In this document: positions 43,118 through 51,830 of the stretch, piece after piece
How positions within the stretch are numbered: position 1 is the first letter of the stretch
How the letters are laid out: the number at the start of each line of letters is the position of its first letter
Assembly: GCA_036245805.1 (NCBI GenBank)
Contig: BTRK01000005.1
Span: 48,717,553-48,781,552, forward strand
DNA from: Pristionchus mayeri
Taxonomy: Eukaryota > Nematoda > Chromadorea > Rhabditida > Neodiplogasteridae
Direction of reading: 5' to 3'
Length of the DNA: 64,000 nucleotides
The notes under the pieces: model-generated
Told to the model about the DNA's origin: nothing
The model's database searches: none
Seen by the model: only the letters and a program-made list of their open reading frames with translations
Program-made: the position numbers and the translations under genes

Positions 43118-43556
43118 TCTCCTATTTACTGGGTCATTAGCGAACTTGGCTCTTCGAAAAAATTTTGAAAGCGTCGTTTAGAGCTCGTTTTTCGAAAAGT
43201 GATCGTCTTTCTCGATGCGTGCAGGGAGTATTCTTTGAAATGGAGCTACATGCTCTAAGGCCAAATGTAAAACACGGTCTGCTCATCGTCTCACCTTTTT
43301 ACTGGGTCCCTATCAGCGAACTTGGCTCTTCGAAATATTTTTGAAAGCGTCGTTTAGAGCTCGTTTTTCGAAAAGTGATCGTCTTTCTCGATGCGTGCAG
43401 GGAGTATTCTTTGAAATGGAGCTACATGCTCTAAGGCCAAATGTAAAACACGGTCTGCTCATCGTCTCTCCTTTTTACTGGGTCCCTATCAGCGAACTTG
43501 GCTCTTCGAAAAATTTTTGAAAGCGTCGTCTAGAGCTCGTTTTTCGAAAAGTGATC
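43118..43556 (-). repeat. Inverted segment of satellite A (about 2.5 monomers)
   Basis: After GCTGATA at 43117 the sequence continues TCTCCTATTTACTGGGTCAT, the reverse complement of the monomer's ATGACCCAGTAAATAGGAGA. Reverse-orientation landmarks CGAACTTGGC recur at 43141, 43317 and 43493, so monomers here are 176 bp. The segment ends at GTGATC (43556), after which satellite B starts. The inverted copies carry their own changes (GCGTCGTTTAGAGCTC; CGAAATATTTTTG at 43333). Confidence 0.93.
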
Positions 43557-44579
43557 TGAAAATATGTTAGAACATAGTAGTCTCGATATTCTTAATTTAT
43601 TTGGAGAAAAGTTCACGTTTAGAATTCATGTTACGGCAACTCAGAGGTTCTGATGCGTTGGCATACTCCGCGTCTGCCAGTCACGACTCGATTTCACATT
43701 CGATGAGATAATGAATAGGCTTTTGCTATGAAACTATGTTAGAACATAGTATTCTCGCTATACTTAATTTATTTGGATAAAAGTTCACGGTTAGAATTCA
43801 TGTTACGGCAACTCAGAGGTTCTGATGCGTGGGCATACTCAACGTCTGCCAGTCACGACTTGATTCCACATTCGATGAGATAATGAATAGGCTTTTGCTA
43901 TGAAAATATGTTAGAACATAGTAGTCTTGCTATTCTTAATTTATTTGGAGAAAAGTTCACGGTTAGAATTCATGTTACGGCAACTCAGAGGTTCTGATGC
44001 GTGGGCATACTCATCGTCTGCCAGTCACGACTCGATTTCACATTCGATGAGATAATTAATAGGCTTTTGCTATGAAAATATGTTAGAACATAGTAGTCTT
44101 GCTATTCTTAATTTATTTGGAGAAAAGTTCACTGTTAGAATTCATGTTACGGCAACTCAGAGGTTCTGATGCGTGGGCATACTCAACGTCTGCCAGTCAC
44201 GACTTGATTTCACATTCGATGAGATAATGAATAGGCTTTTGCTATGAAAATATGTTAGAACATAGTATTCTCGCTATACTTAATTTATTTGGATAAAAGT
44301 TCACGGTTAGAATTCATGTTACGGCAACTCAGAGGTTCTGATGCGTGGGCATACTCAACGTCTGCCAGTCACGTCTCGATTTCTCATTCGATGAGATAAT
44401 GAATAGGCTTTTGCCATGAAAATATGTTAGAACATAGTAGTCTCGCTATTCTTAATTTATTTGGAGAAAAGTTCACGGTTAGAATTCATGTTACGGCAAC
44501 TCAGAGGTTCTGATGCGTGGGCATACTCAACGTCTGCCAGTCACGACTCGATTTCACATTCGATGAGATAATGAATAGG
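43557..44579 (+). repeat. Satellite B: six tandem copies of a 172-bp repeat
   Basis: Copies start with GAAAATATGTTAGAACATAG (or GAAACTATG) at 43558, 43730, 43902, 44074, 44246 and 44418, a spacing of exactly 172 bp. The unit contains AATTTATTTGGA, AGTTCACGGTTAGAATTC, ATGTTACGGCAACTCAGAGG, TCTGCCAGTCACGAC and TTCGATGAGATAATGAATAGG. The first, outermost copy has the most private changes (GCGTTGGCATACTCCGCG). The last copy is cut off at ATGAATAGG where the foldback element begins. It shares no obvious sequence with satellite A. Confidence 0.95.
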
Positions 44580-45301
44580 AGCCCGATTCTTTAAGAGTCA
44601 AACAATATCCAACAGGGTCTGGCACAGTGTTTTTACGAAAATTTGCCAAAGGGGTTTTCGAGGGTGCTGAACACTATGGTCAACTTCATTTTGCGTTATC
44701 TCGACTAGTTGAGCCAGGCTGAATGTAGGCTTCATCTACGTTTCTTTCAATAACTCAACAGCCGATTATCGAAATGACTTCAAACTTGCACAGTGGTAGA
44801 ATAAGTTCAGAATGACTCGATCGAAATCAAATTAGCACATTATAAAATATGACAAGTATACATAATTGTAGTTCTCGAATATTAGGCAAAAATTGAAAAC
44901 ACGAACAACACCAGTAGACGAGCCTTGCACTGGCGATCATTTTTCGTATACAGGGTATGGGGTTTGACCCCCGCTCCTTTAAGTTTGTTCGTGTTTTCAA
45001 TTTTTGCCTAATATTCGAGAACTGCAATTATGTATACTTGCCATATTTTAAAATATGCTAATTTGATTTCAATCGAGTCATTATGAGCTTATTCTACCAC
45101 TATGCAAGTTTAAAGTCATTTCGTCAATCGGTTGTTGAGATATTGAAAGAAATGTAGATGAACCCTACATGCAGCCTGGCTCAACTGGTCGAGATGACGC
45201 AAAATGTTTACCATTGTGTTCAGCACCCTCGAAAACTCCATTTCGCAAATTTTCATAAAAACACTGTGCCAGACTTTGTTCGAGTCTTAGAGAACCGGGC
45301 T
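44580..45301. mobile_element. Foldback / MITE-like element with ~320-bp inverted arms
   Basis: The left arm (44580-44907) begins AGCCCGATTCTTTAAGAGTC. The right arm (44987-45301), read on the other strand, begins AGCCCGGTTCTCTAAGACTC. The arms stay paired through TCTGGCACAGTGTTTTTA, TTTTCGAGGGTGCTGAACAC, GAGCCAGGCTG and GAATATTAGGCAAAAATTG, ending at GAAAACACGAAC. The loop is about 79 bp (44908-44986). No transposase frame is visible, so this would be a non-autonomous element. I found no clear target-site duplication: the left flank is ...GAATAGG (end of satellite B) and the right flank is CATATCTGG. The small open frames in the arms are not convincing genes. Confidence 0.85.
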
Positions 45302-45329
45302 CATATCTGGAAAGGGAAGATGCGAGCGA

Positions 45330-46060
45330 GATTTGCCACAATGCAATTATAAAGGAAAATACTCCGGGGTATATAGAAGTTTAGAAAGTTAAGGGCTTTT
45401 GCTTACTTTGGATGAAATATATGTGATCAAAAACTGATATTTTCGAAGGTTTGAAAAGTGATATTTTTAAAATGTGTGAAATTAATATTTTTTCAATGCT
45501 ATCGTACGTATATAACCAATAAACTTTTATAACTGTTATAAGCTTATCATTTGTATCAATGGATTGGCTAAAATGAATTTTTGAATTTTAGCTCACATTG
45601 CATGGACCATTTTCGGACGTTATTCCTCGAAAGGGAAAACGATATCGAGACTTGCTGCTAAGTAATTATCAAGCAACATACTCCTGACTATATAGTCGTT
45701 TATAAATCTAAGGGCTTTGGCTTACAGTGAGTGCGGGCATTGCCCTCAAATATTGGTTTATCCGAAGACGTGAAAAGTGATATTTTTGAAATGTGTGAAA
45801 TTGAGAACTTTTCAGTGCCATCAAACATATCTAATAAAGAAACATATATAATTGTAAAAAGCTAATGACTCTTCTCAATGGATTGTCAGAAAAGAATTTT
45901 TGAATTTTTTGGTTACGGTACAATGACACTTTGAAAAATATTTCTCGAAAGGGAAAACGCGATCAAGATTGGCTGCAAAGTTATTGTGATGCATCATGCT
46001 CCGTAGTATATTGGGGTTAAACAAGCTAAGGGCTTTGGCCCGAAATGCGCCAGATATGCT
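45330..46060 (+). repeat. Decayed tandem repeat, period ~316 bp, about 2.2 copies
   Basis: Matching landmarks recur about 316-320 bp apart. TAAGGGCTTTTGCTTAC (about 45390), TAAGGGCTTTGGCTTAC (about 45710) and TAAGGGCTTTGGCCCG (about 46026) form one series. GAAAAGTGATATTTTT followed by AAATGTGTGAAATT occurs in two copies, and CGAAAGGGAAAACG occurs at about 45635 and 45948. The copies differ by many substitutions and short indels, so the repeat is old. AT-rich; no coding sign. Confidence 0.75.
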
Positions 46061-46397
46061 ACAGAAAGTCAATTTACAGCACCAAAAATGGTTATAAGAA
46101 TCGAAATCTGCTCTAAATTACTTTTTAACAACGTCTGGGAGCAACGAGTGAAATGAAATTTGATAATTGAGTCAATTTCGTATCATTAAGAAAACGCGAT
46201 TTTTTTTCAAATTTCCGCTATATTAATATTGCCTACCTGCTCAATGGCTGTAACATATAATAAGAGGCGAATTTCAGCATATGGTCTCAAGGCACCCCTC
46301 CCACCACAGTATTGACCCACGGTTCACTTTGCTAGAGGAAACATGTCCGCGGGGTGGTCGATTCTTACGGAGCGGGTCTCTTAAAAGTACAGTATAC
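46061..46397. other. Unassigned AT-rich stretch and end of the LRP-like fragment
   Basis: AT-rich to about 46270. From 46398 downward (minus-strand reading) the receptor fragment has a normal-looking donor GTATACT, but no further LDLa exon follows before the tandem repeat. A possible acceptor TTCCTCTAG near 46336 opens a cysteine-free frame that soon stops. I see nothing else here. Confidence 0.5.
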
Positions 46398-47093
46398 CTT
46401 GTCTTCATCGGTGCCATCGTAGCAGTCGTTGTCTCCATCGCACAGCCAGTAGATGGGCATGCAGCGGCCATAGGCGCACGAGAACTGCATAGATCAGAGA
46501 TCAAACTACACATCTTTTGAATATTTCTGATGATTTTCGGATAAGCTTCACAGAAACGTCAATTTCGTGACAGGTTTCAATTTGCAATGGTGTTACGGCT
46601 GACTGGGGATACAATAGAAACAATAGACAATCTAAGCATGTCTACGAATGTATGTAGAGATCAAAGATCAAACATCATAGCTACCTGATTCGCAGCGCAT
46701 GTCTGATTCGCGCAGATCACGACCTCCTCATCGGATCCATCGTCACAATCGTTGTCAGAATCGCACTTCCACTAAAAGATCGATTATCAAACTAGTTAAA
46801 ACTACATGTTTCAAAGACCAAACTACGAACCTGCTCGGGGATGCATCTGTGATTGTCGCACTGGAACTTCTTGGAGCCACACGTGGGCGTCGAATCTTCC
46901 TTGCAGTACAGGAAAAGTTAAAGGTCAAAGATTAAACTATAAACCACAAAGATCAAAGATACACCTTGGCGTCTTCATCCGAGTAATCTCCGCAGTCATT
47001 GTCTCCATCGCATCCATACAGCGCCGGAATGCACTGCAGAGCGACATTTTGCACATGCAATTACTGCATAAAGAAATATCGTAGCGTATGTCT

Positions 47094-47132
47094 GTCCGTC
47101 CGTCCGTCTGCCCCTTTGTTTGTCTGTCTGTC
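47094..47132 (+). repeat. GTCC/GTCT microsatellite
   Basis: Short simple repeat of GTCC units passing into GTCT units (TGTCCGTCCGTCCGTCTG, then GTTTGTCTGTCTGTC). It sits in an intron-like position of the minus-strand receptor fragment. Confidence 0.85.
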
Positions 47133-47207
47133 ACACTTTTTCTTCAAATCGCTCTAAAAAAAATAAATAAAAAAAACAAAATCATCCTATGTCCCTCGTC
47201 AAGCAGT

Positions 47208-47884
47208 GCGCTTGCAGGACTGGTTAGAGATCTTTGATTCCTAACCCTCGATAATGTGTTTTATTTTTTAACGGAGAAGGAAGCAACAATTGTTACTAGA
47301 ACTTATTCCATTTTCTTGTGGAATCCGTGAAACATATGAGGCCGTTCGCAATTCAACAACTCGCAACGATGCTTCACCACATCCCAAAAAACCAAACACA
47401 CGGAAACATGTTCACCGGGGTAGATTTTGATGCTAAAAATCGTGGTTCACTTCATTATGCATGATTCGTTCATTGAAGATCGGTGTGGTGTCATGTCACT
47501 TCCGACCAATCCTGCTTGTTCGAGTAATGGTCTGACTCTCTTCGGTTTGCACGCTCTCTCACCGATCAGAGAGACGAGAGAGCATGCAAACTGAAGAGAC
47601 TCAGACGATTGCTCGCTTTTTCGCATCGTGCTCGCTTGAAATGCACTGTGGAAACTCGAAATCTTGCGTACCCGAGCAGAATTTCACGGCGTATGTGGTG
47701 AAGCATCGTTGCGAGTTGTTGAATCTATCGCGAACGGCCTCATATGTTTCAGAAGTTCCACAAAAAATGGAATAAGCGCTCGCAACAATAGCTGTTTCCT
47801 TCTCCGTTAAAAAATAAAACGCATTATCGAGGCTTAGGAATCGAAAAAAAAAGATAAACTCTCACTAACCAGTCCTGCAAGCGC
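47208..47884. repeat. Inverted duplication, arms ~185-192 bp, 300-bp loop
   Basis: The left arm (47208-47392) begins GCGCTTGCAGGACTGGTTAG. The right arm (47693-47884), read on the minus strand, begins with the same 20 bases. The arms share CCTCGATAATG, TTTATTTTTTAACGGAGAAGG, GAAACATATGAGGCCGTTCG and CAACTCGCAACGATGCTTC, with scattered substitutions and indels. The outer 15 bases of the right arm are the 3' end of the receptor-fragment exon (47870-47979) and its donor, so the left arm is an inverted copy of an exon end plus intron. The loop holds a small palindromic element at 47523-47613. Confidence 0.88.
47523..47613. repeat. Small palindromic element (~91 bp)
   Basis: The left side AGTAATGGTCTGACTCTCTT, then GGTTTGCACGCTCTCTC, pairs with the right side, whose reverse complement reads AGCAATCGTCTGAGTCTCTT and then AGTTTGCATGCTCTCTC. 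It belongs to the same family as the elements at 50121 and 50484. No coding capacity; it has the form of a miniature inverted-repeat element. Confidence 0.8.
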
Positions 47885-48382
47885 AACGATGATCCCTCCT
47901 CTGCCTTGGGCACCGCAAAGCACAGCTGGGCGCAGTCGGATGAGTGGCAGGGATGAGCAGCCGAGGGATCGGGCACTGGCTGGTTGGAGGCCGTGCAATG
48001 ACAGAATCGGCTCACGCAATGGAAAAATGTCTTAGCTTTCGAGAGATTTGGAATTTAGGAAATGACAAAACGTTTGACACCATAATGAAAAAAATATCGA
48101 TTTGAATGATATTTGGAATGGACAGAAACCGGCACACCACGCACCCTTGAGCGAGAAGATCGAGCGGTCCTCGCCGGTAAAGGATAGAATGATTTGGAAT
48201 ATTCAAAAATCTACATTTCACAGTAATTGTGCTTCACAGAGCGATCAAAATTATCAATATGTCTATTATGCGATAGCAGACGAGGCACTTTTCAGTTACA
48301 AAATAACTGATATTATAATGCTTCATAACTCGGAGCCTCTCAGTAATAGTACTATAACGTCGGATGTATTAGAAATTTCCGG

Positions 48383-48829
48383 CGCAAATTCAAATTCAAA
48401 AACGCGCGGACTCTGAGGAAAGCCGATCGACTAGCTGAGTTGAAGGAGGCTGTGAGTGAAGTCCCATTTGATGTCTTATCCATCCAGGAAATGAGGAGGT
48501 CAGGTTTGCCCTCGTTCACCCTATCAGGAACTAATCACCTGTTAGTGGGTTACGGTACTCTTTCCGCAAACGGTACCGGATTTCTCGTAGTCAATCATTT
48601 GGAATCGAACTCTACATTCCACTCAGTTAGTGATCGCCTATCGTACCTCGACCTCCCGAACCATGGCCCACCTATCATTAACGCGTACGCTCCGACAACC
48701 TCACATTCTGACCAGGAGTATGAACAATTTTTGGATGATCTCAGCGGATTGATTGCTATTTCCACGCGTCGTGCTCTTCTACCGGGGCGTGGAAAGTGGC
48801 GAATAGTACTGATGAAAGTTCCCGGTTGA
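48383..48829 (+). pseudogene. Degraded non-LTR retrotransposon endonuclease fragment
   Basis: One frame reads KNARTLRKADRLAELKEAV, then FDVLSIQEMRRSG, TGFLVVNHL, VSDRLSYLDLP and INAYAPTTSHSDQEYEQFLDDL. This order (N-A-R-T-L near the start, a Q-E catalytic motif, R-L-S-Y-L, then Y-A-P-T) is that of the AP-endonuclease-like domain (exo_endo_phos fold) of RTE-type LINEs and related craniofacial-development-protein-2-like relics. The glutamate in IQEMR is the expected metal ligand. The G-D-F-N motif that should follow is not found: the frame degenerates after ISTRRALLPGRGK and stops at 48829. No reverse transcriptase domain follows. It is a 5'- and 3'-truncated, non-functional copy. Confidence 0.8.
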
Positions 48830-49579
48830 AGCCTGGACCAAAAACCCATTCTTTCATCAACAGTAGCAACCAGAACGCCGCACACTCGTAAACCTCAATG
48901 AAGACTCATCGCATTTTCCCGTTCTCTCTCGTTACTCTAACCACTCTGCGCTCTCTCAAAACTTCGTTGTCTCTCGACCAACTTTCACTTCAACCGACTT
49001 TTTCGCGTTCTCGCTGGAGAGCGAACGCCTCATTCTCTTCCAGCATATTCTTCTCCTTTTATTGTTCGTTTAAATTATCATATTTCAACTGAAATTTAAA
49101 TGGTAGCAAGATGTCGCATAAGCTAACATTCGGAGGGCCCATTTTTTGAAAATACTCCACCAATTCTCGCCCATCGTCTTCCGTGTCTCGTGTTTCCCCG
49201 CATCTATTTATTTATTTATTTTATTTATTTATATTTATTTTTGCATCTCCTAAGAATAGATATAATATCAATCATTGCGTGCACTGACTTCAAAACTAAA
49301 CTGGAACAAATTGTAGGCAATTACACAAGTTTATGAAGCACGAGCGTGATAAGTATCATCACCATTCGTTGAGAACACCAGTGCTCATTCAGCGAACAAT
49401 GTAGTGCTCAACTAGGAACTAGAGAAACGAAGCTACGGTGTCTTATTTAGGCACTCTCACTAGCAATACAGCCTATCGGGAGAGAGAGTGTGCAGCATGA
49501 AGAGACAATTACCCGAAATTTGAACTCTATTCTCATCGTTCCATCTCTGATCTTCAACCGCTCCTCACAATGAGAGGAG

Positions 49580-49580
<1 letters not shown>
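48830..49580. other. Non-coding stretch with a TTTA-rich tract
   Basis: No convincing exon. It contains CT-rich patches (about 48910-49030) and a low-complexity TATTTATTTATTTATT-type tract at about 49204-49245. I see nothing else that can be supported. Confidence 0.6.
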
Positions 49581-49669
<89 letters not shown>

Positions 49670-49735
49670 ACTCTCTCACTCTCTCTCTCTCTTTCTCGTT
49701 CTCTCTCTCCCCTCTCTCCTCTATCTCTCTCTCCA
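49580..49735 (+). repeat. (CT)n microsatellite, ~150 bp
   Basis: An almost pure CT dinucleotide run starts at about 49580 and becomes interrupted from about 49656 (CTTTCTCTC, CACTCTCTCAC, CTCGTTCTC, CCCCTCTC), ending near 49735. Both strands give open frames of poly-Ser-Leu or poly-Arg-Glu purely because the repeat lacks stops; neither is a gene. Confidence 0.95.
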
Positions 49736-50120
49736 TCAAAGAGAAGAAGAGGAGCCAATCCGGATCCCCTCTTCTCCATCACTTCTTATCATAACAGGAG
49801 AGCGAGTGGGGGTTAGTCACTGTCTAATCAATCAGCCACCGGCGATAATTGCTGGCTTATCCTGGGAACTGTGCATTTAGAACTGTTATTCTTTCCCGCA
49901 GATACGATCTGTTCGAAAGTGGAACCGTATCTTTACTTATCACGCTATACAAAACGCAGAATTAAATGTTTCAGAAGACGAATTTAAAGAGACACTATGA
50001 TTGATTTCAATTGTTTCGCAACTTGATTGGGCAAGAAATCACTTCAGAAACCCCGAAAATTGCATTTCCGAACCATGCATCCGTAGCGAAATCTGCTCCT
50101 TTCCAGCCACTGACTGGCTG

Positions 50121-50216
50121 AGTAATCGTCTGACTCTCTCCTGTTTGCATGCTCTATCGCTTTCTCTAGCCTGCGAGAGAGTGTGTGTGAAACGAGGAGA
50201 GTAACACCATTCGACT
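50121..50216. repeat. Small palindromic element, imperfect copy
   Basis: The left end AGTAATCGTCTGACTCTCTC, then TGTTTGCATGCTCTATCG, is the same as the left end of the elements at 47523 and 50484. The right side (GAGAGTGTGTGTGAAAC, GGAGAGTAACACCATTCG) pairs only partly, so this copy is older or damaged. Confidence 0.65.
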
Positions 50217-50483
50217 GGTCCTTGTGATGGAAATGGAGGATGGCCGGTTGATCAGAGGGGCGAGAGGGTAGAGAGGTGGTTTGAGAAATGAAGTACCGGA
50301 CATTCTGACTTGTCAGGTTGCTTGGTTATATAAAAGCCAAAAAAAGTACATTTCTGAGTTCCTCATTCGATAATTTTTCGAAATTTCCTGAAACTATAAA
50401 AAACTGTGACCTTCTTTGTCTCGAGTAGTAATAGTAATAGTAGTCCTGACCTCTTAATCTTCCTCCTCTTTTCTCGATTACAG

Positions 50484-50575
50484 AGTAATGGTCTGACTCT
50501 CTCCAAAATACATGCTATCTCGCTGTCTCTAACCAGTGAGAGAGTGTGTACTATGATGAGAGTCAGACCATTGCT
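50484..50575. repeat. Small palindromic element (~92 bp)
   Basis: The left end AGTAATGGTCTGACTCTC pairs with a right end whose reverse complement is AGCAATGGTCTGACTCTC. Between them lie CATGCTATCTCGCTG and GTGAGAGAGTGTGTAC. Closely similar to the copy at 47523. Confidence 0.8.
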
Positions 50576-51139
50576 CCGATTACATCTTGCCCTTTTTGCA
50601 CATTCTTTTGCTCGTATTTCTCGCACTTTTCCTATCGCCGTTCGCTCCATTTTCTGGTGGTGTACCTTCCTTAATCACTAGTTCCTTTATTGGGAAATGT
50701 TAGGTGCCTCATCGAGTAGGTGTCAGGTGTGCAGTAACAAACGCCAAACAGAGATTTGGAGCATTTGTAGCATGTCGTAACAGGCATCACAAAATTTCCA
50801 AAAAAGCGAACTCTAATAATCACAAATGCACGCCAATATTGAAATTTATCTGTTAAAGGAGGAGTAAACTCAAAAGTCAATGTTTGAAGCCATCATATGC
50901 ACTGCCTAGAGCTCCACAACGATAAGAAGCTCCGAAATTTGCATAGTGATATCTCCCTTCCGAACAGAGTTATAGCTAGTTGGCTGGGAGCCAGATCAGG
51001 GAAAGCTCAGGGAAGGGGGCGAGATAGCACGCGACTTGAAGAGAGTGCGTCCCTAGGTGAAACATATTCCAATCGGTCGCGTGTTTGCCTTTACACCTCC
51101 TTTAATGAGTCTGGTTATGAATAAAAAAATGAGCGCTCA

Positions 51140-51660
51140 GGTTCTCGCTGCGTGGTTCACAATTGCATTCGCAATGCTGTCACAAACAATACCGACTTCA
51201 TCCTATTACTGATATGAGCTATTCCATCGCATATTTGGCACCTCTCAGTGATGAAACACTCATGTTCACTCGTTCGCATGACCAAAATAAGAGCATTTCG
51301 TTCGATTTGCTTCTTCAATCAATGCTGCCCACTGATAGACGATCAGAAAGGCGAGTCGCAGAAGGAACAAAGTTATTTCTTGTGGCCCCACAAATCCCGC
51401 ACCTATCACTCATGAGAGTTATTCACCCACATATTTTGGAACACCGTATTCTATCCAAAAATCCCGCCGACTTCATCCCGTCTGCCGTTAGAACTAGGTA
51501 CACACACATTTTTCGAAAAAATCAATTTTTGAAACACTGAAATATCGCTAAAACAACACAGGTTCGTTCGATTAGTTGCTTCTTCAATCAATGCTGTCAC
51601 AAATCCCGCCGACTTCATCTCCAATCACTCGTGACAGCCCATTCCTCCCATCGTTTGCAT
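51140..51660 (+). repeat. Degenerate dispersed repeat modules
   Basis: The modules AATGCTGTCACAAA, CCGACTTCATC, TTGCTTCTTCAATCAATGCTG, CACAAATCCCGC and CACTCATGAGAG / CACTCGTGACAG recur in changing order at about 51170, 51305, 51390, 51465 and 51580. The spacing is irregular, so this looks like an eroded tandem or nested repeat. A 125-codon frame crosses it (51163-51540) but has no recognisable domain, and I do not call it a gene. Confidence 0.5.
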
Positions 51661-51696
51661 TGATCTCACACCGTTCAAAGTGGGTCGGGAGGAGCC

Positions 51697-51717
51697 TCTC
51701 TCTCCTCCTCCCTCCTC

Positions 51718-51787
<70 letters not shown>

Positions 51788-51830
51788 CCTCCTCCTCCTC
51801 ATCATCCTCCTCCTCCTCTCCCTCTCTCCT
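51697..51830 (+). repeat. (CT)n microsatellite flanked by CTC-rich tracts
   Basis: CTCCTCCCTCCTCCTCC leads into a CT dinucleotide run of about 60 bp (51720-51783), then CTCCTCCTCCTCATC and CCTCTCCCTCTCC. Polypyrimidine throughout on the plus strand. Open frames here are repeat artefacts. Confidence 0.93.

Larger units (their letters stand above)
46398..48180 (-). pseudogene. LRP/megalin-family receptor fragment (EGF part plus three LDLa modules), truncated
   Basis: Minus-strand exon-like pieces follow in order. 47979-47870 (36 codons plus 2 nt) reads ...AAHPCHSSDCAQLCFAVP..., typical of the EGF module that follows a YWTD propeller in LRP receptors. 47033-46965 reads [20 protein letters not shown]. 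Near 46900-46831 is [17 protein letters not shown]. 46771-46685 reads [20 protein letters not shown] and then QTC. 46484-46398 reads [15 protein letters not shown], then CDGDNDC-like residues and DGTDEDK. The last four pieces make three LDLa modules with the acidic calcium-cage residues D-x-S/T-D-E. A weaker possible exon at about 48180-48145 reads EDRSIFSLK before GTGCGT. Against a working gene: the second half of the EGF module is missing, the acceptor before 46900 has AC where AG is expected, the frame is off by one at an A run near 47050, and homology stops after 46398. A fragmentary real gene or a misassembled part of a receptor gene remains possible. Confidence 0.7.
49736..51139. other. 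Non-coding stretch with two palindromic elements
   Basis: No exon with conserved protein motifs was found on either strand. Apart from the palindromic elements listed separately, it holds pyrimidine/purine-rich patches. The frames seen are short and without recognisable domains. Confidence 0.55.

Noticed and set aside
1..43556. CRISPR array or telomeric repeat
   Set aside because: Repeat units are about 172 bp without unique spacers. The nematode telomere motif TTAGGC is never in tandem.
44908..44986. Possible tRNA-derived segment in the foldback loop (GGGGTTTGACCCCC resembles a T arm)
   Set aside because: The stem does not pair properly around a seven-base TTCRA-type loop, and no matching D or anticodon arm is seen.
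48102..48416. A 104-codon plus-strand open frame
   Set aside because: No domain; it overlaps a probable minus-strand receptor exon and ends inside the retrotransposon relic in a different frame.
49447..49794. Open frames of poly-Ser-Leu and poly-Arg-Glu
   Set aside because: Translations of the (CT)n microsatellite, not genes. The same holds for 51576-51956.
51163..51540. A 125-codon frame
   Set aside because: It runs through degenerate repeat modules and encodes no recognisable domain.
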